A stretch of DNA of 17,698 bases from an uncultured Clostridia bacterium (GTDB lineage Bacteria; Bacillota; Clostridia; Christensenellales; UBA1242), in the NCBI GenBank assembly GCA_934746185.1, contig CAKVEY010000012.1, positions 1-17,698 on the forward strand, in the 5' to 3' direction. The stretch's first letter is position 1. Each line of letters opens with the position of its first letter. Of this stretch, positions 13,441-17,698 are shown piece after piece. A program made the position numbers and the translations under genes. Below the pieces are notes generated by a model. It was not told the DNA's origin, searched no databases, and saw only the letters and a program-made list of their open reading frames with translations.

Positions 13441-13472
13441 AAAACACATTAGTTTATTCTAATGTGTTTTTT
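13441..13472 (+). terminator. Terminator of rpsU
   Basis: AAAACACATTAG (13441-13452) and CTAATGTGTTTT (13459-13470) form a perfect 12-bp stem with a six-base loop and a short T-run. Confidence 0.92.
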
Positions 13473-13602
13473 GTTTTAATTTGTAAAATAAGTTAATTTT
13501 TATAAGAAAAATACTTATTTTAGTACTTTTATATAGTATTTAATAAAATTTTAATAAAAAAGATATATTTTGATTATTTTTTATAATATTTTAACTAATT
13601 TT

Positions 13603-13610
13603 GCTATGAT
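13603..13610 (+). promoter_or_regulatory. Possible extended -10 promoter for the 132-residue protein gene
   Basis: TGC-type extended element: G13603 C13604 then TATGAT (13605-13610), preceded by T13602. No convincing -35 was found. Sequence from 13473 to 13600 is AT-rich without clear structure. Confidence 0.35.
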
Positions 13611-13674
13611 GAAATTTTTATGTTTATTTGTTTTAAACTTATTTTATATTTTACTAAATAAGGAGAAAATTAAA

Positions 13675-14073
13675 ATGAAAAACAAAAATAAAAGCGTATT
13701 AAAAGAATTAATAATGAGTGCAAAAGAAAGGTTAAAACATCACGACTATGGCAATAAAAATTATAACTATGAAAGCAAACAACAAGACAAAATAAAAACT
13801 AATCAAGTTTTGAGATTTTTAGCAAGTAAAGAATTTAAAAAAGCTGATATAACTATAACAACGTTGTCTAATAAAGAAGATGAAATTTTTAACCGAAAAG
13901 TAATCAATTTATTAACTAATAATCCTAACACTATTTCGCCACTTGCTGAACTTATTGATATAGAAAAATATAAAAGTTTAAACGATGTAGAAAAACAAAA
14001 CTACATATTAAATTTAAGTGAAAAATATGTAAAAATAAAACAAGATTTCGAGCAAAAACAAAATAGTATTTAA
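13675..14073 (+). CDS. Unrecognised charged 132-residue protein
   Basis: I do not recognise this protein. It is soluble-looking, with no signal peptide or membrane segment, and is rich in K, N, E and Q. The N-terminus (KNKNKSVLKELIMSAKERLK) and the C-terminus (LNDVEKQNYILNLSEKYVKI) look helical. The middle has a small domain-like stretch, DITITTLSNKEDEIFNRKVI, followed by a proline-containing linker. The start is ATG 13675 because AGGAG (13661-13665) lies nine bases upstream; the upstream in-frame TTG 13570 would add a hydrophobic stretch with no ribosome binding site. It lies just before asnA, but asnA has its own promoter after it, so a functional link is not shown. Confidence 0.75.
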   Translation: MKNKNKSVLKELIMSAKERLKHHDYGNKNYNYESKQQDKIKTNQVLRFLASKEFKKADITITTLSNKEDEIFNRKVINLLTNNPNTISPLAELIDIEKYKSLNDVEKQNYILNLSEKYVKIKQDFEQKQNSI

Positions 14074-14078
14074 TTTAA

Positions 14079-14108
14079 TTGACAACATAAAAAATAATTT
14101 GATATATT
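14079..14108 (+). promoter_or_regulatory. Promoter of asnA
   Basis: Perfect -35 TTGACA (14079-14084), 18-base spacer, -10 TATATT (14103-14108). The -35 lies six bases after the stop codon of the preceding gene. Confidence 0.7.
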
Positions 14109-14139
14109 TTTAATTATATTAAATAAAGGTACTTATATT

Positions 14140-15135
14140 ATGGATTTTATAAAAGAAAAATATATTAAATTATCTTACATAGAAAAGCAAAGATATATTA
14201 AGTTAATCAAAGATAAATTTGAAAAAATTTTGTCTAAGAACTTAAATTTATTAAGAGTTTCAGCACCTTTACTTGTTACAAAAGAATCAGGTTTGCAAGA
14301 CGATTTAAGTGGAGTAGAAAGAAAGGTAAGTTTTGATATTAAAAAAACTGGACAAAACTTAGAAATTGTGCAATCTCTTGCTAAATGGAAGCGAATGGCA
14401 TTAAAAAAGTATAATTTTAGCATAGGTACTGGACTTTATACAGATATGACAGCTATTCGTCGTGATGATATGATGGATAATATTCATTCTATATATGTTG
14501 ACCAATGGGATTGGGAAAAAATTATAACTAAAGAAAATCGTAATGAAGAATACTTAAAACAAACTGTAATAAAAATCGTAAATAGTATTGTATTTATTAA
14601 CAAATATTTAATTAAAAATGGTTTTAAAAGTGTAAAGTTAAGTAAAAAAGTTTACTTTATTTCAAGTGAAGAACTTTTGAAACGTTATCCTAACTTAACT
14701 AGTAAGCAAAGGGAATATGAAATTACTAAAAAATATAAAACTGTTTTTATTATGCACATAGGTGATGATTTAATTAATGGTCAGCCACACGATTTACGAG
14801 CACCAGATTATGATGACTGGAAATTAAATGGCGACTTATTATTCTATCACGAAGTTTTAGATTTAGCGTTAGAAATTTCAAGTATGGGAATAAGAGTTGA
14901 TTCTAATTCTTTAATTTATCAACTAGAAAAGGCAAATGCTAACGATAGATTAAATTACGACTATCATAAAGACATATTAAGCAATAAGTTGCCTTTAACT
15001 ATCGGTGGTGGGATTGGACAAAGTAGATTATGTCAACTACTTTTAGGTAGAGCACATATTGGCGAAGTTCAAGCATCGTTTTGGGATAAAGAAAATTTGG
15101 AATTTTGTAAAAATAATGGTATAGAATTATTGTAA
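14140..15135 (+). CDS. asnA: Aspartate--ammonia ligase (asparagine synthetase A)
   Basis: AsnA makes asparagine from aspartate, ammonia and ATP, releasing AMP and pyrophosphate; its fold is related to class II aspartyl-tRNA synthetases. At 331 residues it equals the usual length. Conserved blocks are RVSAPLLVTKESGLQDDLSG with VERKVSFDIK, VQSLAKWKRMALKKYNF, GLYTDMTAIRRDD, SIYVDQWDWEK and the C-terminal class-II-like IGGGIGQSRLCQLLLGRAHIGEVQASFW with Arg in motif 3. AAAGG (14125-14129) lies ten bases before ATG. No terminator is seen after it; its stop codon overlaps the -35 box of the next gene's promoter. Its presence means free asparagine can be made independently of a tRNA-dependent route. 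Confidence 0.96.
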   Translation: MDFIKEKYIKLSYIEKQRYIKLIKDKFEKILSKNLNLLRVSAPLLVTKESGLQDDLSGVERKVSFDIKKTGQNLEIVQSLAKWKRMALKKYNFSIGTGLYTDMTAIRRDDMMDNIHSIYVDQWDWEKIITKENRNEEYLKQTVIKIVNSIVFINKYLIKNGFKSVKLSKKVYFISSEELLKRYPNLTSKQREYEITKKYKTVFIMHIGDDLINGQPHDLRAPDYDDWKLNGDLLFYHEVLDLALEISSMGIRVDSNSLIYQLEKANANDRLNYDYHKDILSNKLPLTIGGGIGQSRLCQLLLGRAHIGEVQASFWDKENLEFCKNNGIELL

Positions 15136-15158
15136 ATAGTTTACTATTTTGTTATAAT
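15130..15158 (+). promoter_or_regulatory. Promoter of the transglutaminase-like gene, leaderless type
   Basis: -35 TTGTAA (15130-15135, overlapping the asnA stop), 17-base spacer, perfect -10 TATAAT (15153-15158). Six bases lead to ATG 15165, with no ribosome binding site. Confidence 0.65.
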
Positions 15159-15164
15159 TATTAT

Positions 15165-17231
15165 ATGAAAAAAGTTTTTAAAAATATTGGGAAGATTTTA
15201 ATTGTTTTATTAATTGTCGGTTTGGTTGGTGGTGGAATTTATTTCTACAAAACTAACCCCGACTTTTTTACGCCCGAATATATGGTAACTTTTGATAGTA
15301 ATGGTGCAGAACTTGCAAAAACTAAGGTAAAATCTAAAAAAGGTAAATGTTTAGAACTTCCAGTTATTCAAAAAGAAGGTTATAATTTTGATGGTTGGTA
15401 TTGCAACGATACTAAATGGACTAACGAAACTCCAATTAATGCTAATATGAAGTTAGTTGCTAAATTTACACCTATTAAATATAAAATAACTTTTATCGTA
15501 GATTCTAACGAATATTATTCTTACACAGATTACGATAGTACGCCTAGTTTTCCAAATGGTACGCCCGAAAAAGATGCAGTAGGTGATATCGCATATAAAT
15601 TTGTTGGGTTTAATCCTGAACTTTCTATTGTTAAAGGTGAAGCAACTTATACAGCAGTTTTTGAAGAATATGACAAAAATTCGGTTGCTACAATAAGTTT
15701 TTGCGTTGACGGAGTTATGTTAAATAAAAATAGTTTTAAAACGCAAGTTGATAGTGTTATTGAAATTCCAAAAATTGCAACTTCTAATTATGGTATGAGT
15801 GCTTACAATATAGATGGTTGGTACACAGATAGTGATTGTATAAATAAGTTTGATATTAATAGCAAAATAAGTGGCAATTTAACTCTTTTTGGTAAATGGG
15901 TTAGTGTTTTAGATAATGGTTTTTATAAATATTTAGATAAGTTTAATAAGGCAAAAAATTCTAAAACAATTAGTATTGAAAGCGAAGAAGAATTAATCGC
16001 TTGGATAGAATATGTACAGTTCAATAACATTTTAAAAGATGATGCAGTAAAAATAAAATTTGGAACAAAAATAACTGATTATAAAGTTGTGTATGATAAT
16101 AAAGAAGATTTACAAAAATATGTACAAAACATAATTAATAAAAACGATTTTCCAAATTCATATCCTCTATATTATTCATATTTTGAAAGTGAAAAACAAT
16201 ATACATTAGCTACATTTTTCTTTAATGAAGATAATTTAACTAAACAAGCATCAAAAACAGCCGATTTAATAGGCGAGAATACAATAACTCAATATGAATT
16301 TGCATTTATAAATGAATTAAATGTTCGTGATAGTAGTTTTGATAATTTTAATATAAAAAATGTTAAAGATGAAATCAGTGTTACGACATCAAGTCAATTA
16401 GTTTACGCCTTAGAAAAAGGCTTAAAACCTGTAGTAGTAAAAAATAGTAAGGCCGAAATTATTTATAACAAAGCAAAAGATGTTTTAAGGGAAATTTGCA
16501 ACGATAAAATGACTGATTTTGATAAAGTTAAGGCGATTTACGATTGGTTAGTATTAAATGTTCAATATGACCATAAAGCTTCAAGCACAACTGAAATTTG
16601 CAATAATTGGCAAGAATATGATGCTTGGTATCCAGAAGGCGTATTTTTAAATCATAAAGCCGTTTGCGATGGTATAACTCGTAGTTTTTTAATACTATGT
16701 AAACTTGAAAACATTGCTTGCATAAGAGTAAGTGGTAAATATAACGGCGTTGGCCACGCTTGGAATAAAGTATATTTAGACGGTAAATGGTATGGCGTAG
16801 ATGCTACTCACGGCGATAGTAATGTTAATAATAAATATGAAATTTTAACTTATTCAAGTTTTTTATTCACTGATGACTTTAAACTAAAAAATTGTGAATT
16901 TGATGTTGAAACAGACACAAAAACTCCTAATAGTGCAGTAAATGTATATGCAAATATGAGTTTTGGAGACGGGGTAAGGGCGTTTGATTTATATATAAAT
17001 AATTTGGCAGAATTTGAAAATTTACTATATTATGTTGAACACTATACATCTAATTCAAACTATTATAAGGGTGAAACTAATCATCAATATTTTACATTAG
17101 AATTTGTTTTGGCAGAAGGTAGTGGATTATCTTCAATATATGTTAGAAGTAAATTAGGAGCAACAAGTTATGTTACATCTCAGGTTGATGGAGATTTAAC
17201 AGCGTATGCTTTTGTAATAAAACTATCTTAA
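15165..17231 (+). CDS. Anchored surface protein: InlB-type repeats and transglutaminase-like domain
   Basis: This 688-residue protein starts with a short basic N-terminus and one membrane segment (about 9-28) without lipobox or clear cleavage site, so it is probably anchored with the rest outside. Residues of about 40-245 hold three beta-grasp units of the InlB B-repeat (Listeria-Bacteroides) type: MVTFDSNGAELAK...EGYNFDGWYC, KITFIVDSN...YKFVGFNPEL and ISFCVDGVMLNK...YNIDGWYTD. A linker region follows, then a transglutaminase-like domain at about 450-560 with the complete triad: Cys501 in AVCDG, His531 in GHAWN and Asp546 in GVDATHGD. About 110 residues of unassigned sequence end the protein. 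Such domains may act as cysteine peptidases or cross-linkers on the cell surface. No LPxTG sorting signal is present. It is a single gene with its own promoter and terminator. Confidence 0.85.
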   Translation: MKKVFKNIGKILIVLLIVGLVGGGIYFYKTNPDFFTPEYMVTFDSNGAELAKTKVKSKKGKCLELPVIQKEGYNFDGWYCNDTKWTNETPINANMKLVAKFTPIKYKITFIVDSNEYYSYTDYDSTPSFPNGTPEKDAVGDIAYKFVGFNPELSIVKGEATYTAVFEEYDKNSVATISFCVDGVMLNKNSFKTQVDSVIEIPKIATSNYGMSAYNIDGWYTDSDCINKFDINSKISGNLTLFGKWVSVLDNGFYKYLDKFNKAKNSKTISIESEEELIAWIEYVQFNNILKDDAVKIKFGTKITDYKVVYDNKEDLQKYVQNIINKNDFPNSYPLYYSYFESEKQYTLATFFFNEDNLTKQASKTADLIGENTITQYEFAFINELNVRDSSFDNFNIKNVKDEISVTTSSQLVYALEKGLKPVVVKNSKAEIIYNKAKDVLREICNDKMTDFDKVKAIYDWLVLNVQYDHKASSTTEICNNWQEYDAWYPEGVFLNHKAVCDGITRSFLILCKLENIACIRVSGKYNGVGHAWNKVYLDGKWYGVDATHGDSNVNNKYEILTYSSFLFTDDFKLKNCEFDVETDTKTPNSAVNVYANMSFGDGVRAFDLYINNLAEFENLLYYVEHYTSNSNYYKGETNHQYFTLEFVLAEGSGLSSIYVRSKLGATSYVTSQVDGDLTAYAFVIKLS

Positions 17232-17269
17232 AGTTTAAAGTGGGTTAAATTAAAACTATTAAATTAAAT

Positions 17270-17305
17270 AAAAGGAGTGAAACTTATTAAGTAAAACTCC
17301 TTTTT
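17270..17305 (+). terminator. Terminator after the transglutaminase-like gene
   Basis: AAAAGGAGT (17270-17278) pairs with ACTCCTTTT (17296-17304). A second stem, ACTT/AAGT (17282-17285/17289-17292), stacks inside it. T-rich sequence follows. Confidence 0.88.
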
Positions 17306-17370
17306 ATTTATATGTTAATTAATATTAAATTGTCTTTTTGTTGATTTAAGTATTAAATATTTTAATTTAG

Positions 17371-17399
17371 TTGACAACTAACAAAAAATATGTTATTCT
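17371..17399 (+). promoter_or_regulatory. tRNA promoter
   Basis: Perfect -35 TTGACA (17371-17376), 17-base spacer, TGT followed by -10 TATTCT (17394-17399). The expected start lies a few bases before the tRNA-Trp gene. The rest of the gap from 17306 to 17370 shows nothing else. Confidence 0.75.
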
Positions 17400-17411
17400 A
17401 TATAAGTTTAA

Positions 17412-17487
17412 AGGCGAATAGCTCAGTTGGTAGAGTCGCGGTCTCCAAAACCGTTGGTCGTGGGTTCGAGTCCTACTTCGCCTGCCA
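17412..17487 (+). tRNA. tRNA-Trp (anticodon CCA)
   Basis: A complete 76-base cloverleaf: acceptor AGGCGAA/TTCGCCT, D arm GCTC...GAGT, anticodon loop CTCCAAA with CCA at 34-36, T arm GTGGG TTCGAGT CCTAC, discriminator G, and encoded 3' CCA. The A1 start and G73 discriminator suit tRNA-Trp. The anticodon reads only UGG, in line with TGA being a stop here. Confidence 0.97.
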
Positions 17488-17500
17488 ATAAAAAATAGAT

Positions 17501-17525
17501 TTTAAGTTTATAACTTAAATTTTTT
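17501..17525 (+). other. Terminator-like hairpin between the two tRNA genes
   Basis: TTTAAGTT (17501-17508) pairs with AACTTAAA (17512-17519) around a three-base loop, followed by six T. It ends three bases before tRNA-Leu, leaving no room for a separate promoter, so it may be a weak terminator or a processing element. Confidence 0.5.
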
Positions 17526-17527
17526 AT

Positions 17528-17613
17528 GCCGAAGTGGTGGAATGGCAGACGCAGGGGACTCAAAATCCCCCGATAGCAATATCTTGCGGGTTCAAGTCCC
17601 GCCTTCGGCACCA
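17528..17613 (+). tRNA. tRNA-Leu (anticodon CAA)
   Basis: An 86-base class II tRNA: acceptor GCCGAAG/CTTCGGC, anticodon stem GGGGA/TCCCC with loop CTCAAAA and anticodon CAA, a long variable arm (about CGATAGCAATATCTT), T arm GCGGG TTCAAGT CCCGC, discriminator A and encoded CCA. The long variable arm and A73 fit tRNA-Leu, which reads TTG. Confidence 0.97.
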
Positions 17614-17616
17614 TTT

Positions 17617-17666
17617 AAAGTCTAAATCGAATACTTTTAATTAAGTGTTAGGTTTAGACTTTTTTC
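17617..17666 (+). terminator. Terminator after the tRNA genes
   Basis: AAAGTCTAAA (17617-17626) pairs with TTTAGACTTT (17653-17662). An inner stem of ACTT and AAGT extends it, and a T-run ends at about 17665. Confidence 0.85.
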
Positions 17667-17681
17667 ATTGGGAGTGCTATA

Positions 17682-17698
17682 ATGATTATGTTTGATAT
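17682..17698 (+). CDS. Possible start of the next gene, cut by the window edge
   Basis: GGGAG (17670-17674) lies seven bases before ATG 17682, which opens MIMFD and runs off the edge. The same place holds an extended -10 box (TGC plus TATAAT, 17675-17683) with ATG 17688 four bases later, which would fit a leaderless start instead. Too short to identify. Confidence 0.35.

Noticed and set aside
13570..13674. TTG 13570 as start of the 132-residue protein, giving a hydrophobic N-terminus
   Set aside because: No ribosome binding site supports it, whereas AGGAG precedes ATG 13675. The hydrophobic look comes from T-rich noncoding DNA.
14041..15135. AsnA as a second aspartyl-tRNA synthetase
   Set aside because: It shares the class II fold, but its motifs and 331-residue length are those of asparagine synthetase A, and it has no anticodon-binding domain.
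17423..17614. Minus-strand frame of 63 codons across the tRNA genes
   Set aside because: It is the complement of tRNA-Trp and tRNA-Leu, a well-known false protein (GLEPARYCYRG type) that arises from antisense tRNA sequence.
1..17698. Possible reassigned stop codon (Mycoplasma-like TGA = Trp, or TAA as sense)
   Set aside because: Tryptophan is encoded by TGG throughout, the tRNA-Trp anticodon is CCA, TGA ends the gene at 7387-7389, and many genes end properly in TAA.

Overview
This window is a strongly AT-rich bacterial chromosome segment that uses the standard bacterial code: tryptophan is read from TGG, the only complete tRNA-Trp has a CCA anticodon, and one gene ends in TGA. The set of peptidoglycan ligases, Bacillus-type orthologues (an EndoA/NdoA-type MazF, a YbxB-like methyltransferase, AcpS, L19, S21), AGGAG ribosome binding sites and U-run terminators point to a low-GC member of the Bacillota, probably an uncultured gut-type clostridium. 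That placement is inference. No CRISPR array, phage, insertion sequence or rRNA was seen; this is mostly housekeeping DNA with a few small accessory modules.

Left part (1-4904). The 3' end of a RimI-type acetyltransferase is followed by an alpha/beta hydrolase, a membrane-anchored MurF-like Mur ligase and a variant D-Ala-D-Ala ligase. The last two form a likely cell-wall precursor pair. A bidirectional terminator separates them from a small divergent module: an XRE repressor and a TM2-domain membrane protein. Two near-identical palindromic operators lie over their shared promoter region.

Middle (4921-9963). A compact operon encodes a YigZ-family protein, a YbxB/RsmC-like methyltransferase, RecX and AcpS, closed by a terminator. 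Only 12 bases later a two-gene unit starts: an unrecognised acidic 73-residue protein overlapping an EndoA/MazF toxin by four bases. Next comes an E2/CAT-like acyltransferase without a catalytic histidine. On the minus strand, facing it, is a lipoprotein gene with an RsgI-like domain and a long coiled-coil tail, cut by one in-frame TAA.

Right part (9915-17698). Here lie aspS (with an unusual motif-3 residue), a patatin-like phospholipase, rplS with a probable autoregulatory leader, rpsU with a TTG start, an unknown 132-residue protein, asnA, and a large anchored transglutaminase-like protein with InlB-type repeats. tRNA-Trp(CCA) and tRNA-Leu(CAA) end the window, with a possible new gene starting at the right edge.

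The most striking pattern crosses the whole window. Genes that open a transcription unit often lack a ribosome binding site and have a -10 box whose last base lies 5 or 6 bases before ATG. This would place the transcription start on or next to the start codon, giving leaderless mRNAs. Downstream operon genes, and ribosomal-protein and aminoacyl-tRNA synthetase genes, keep clear Shine-Dalgarno sites.
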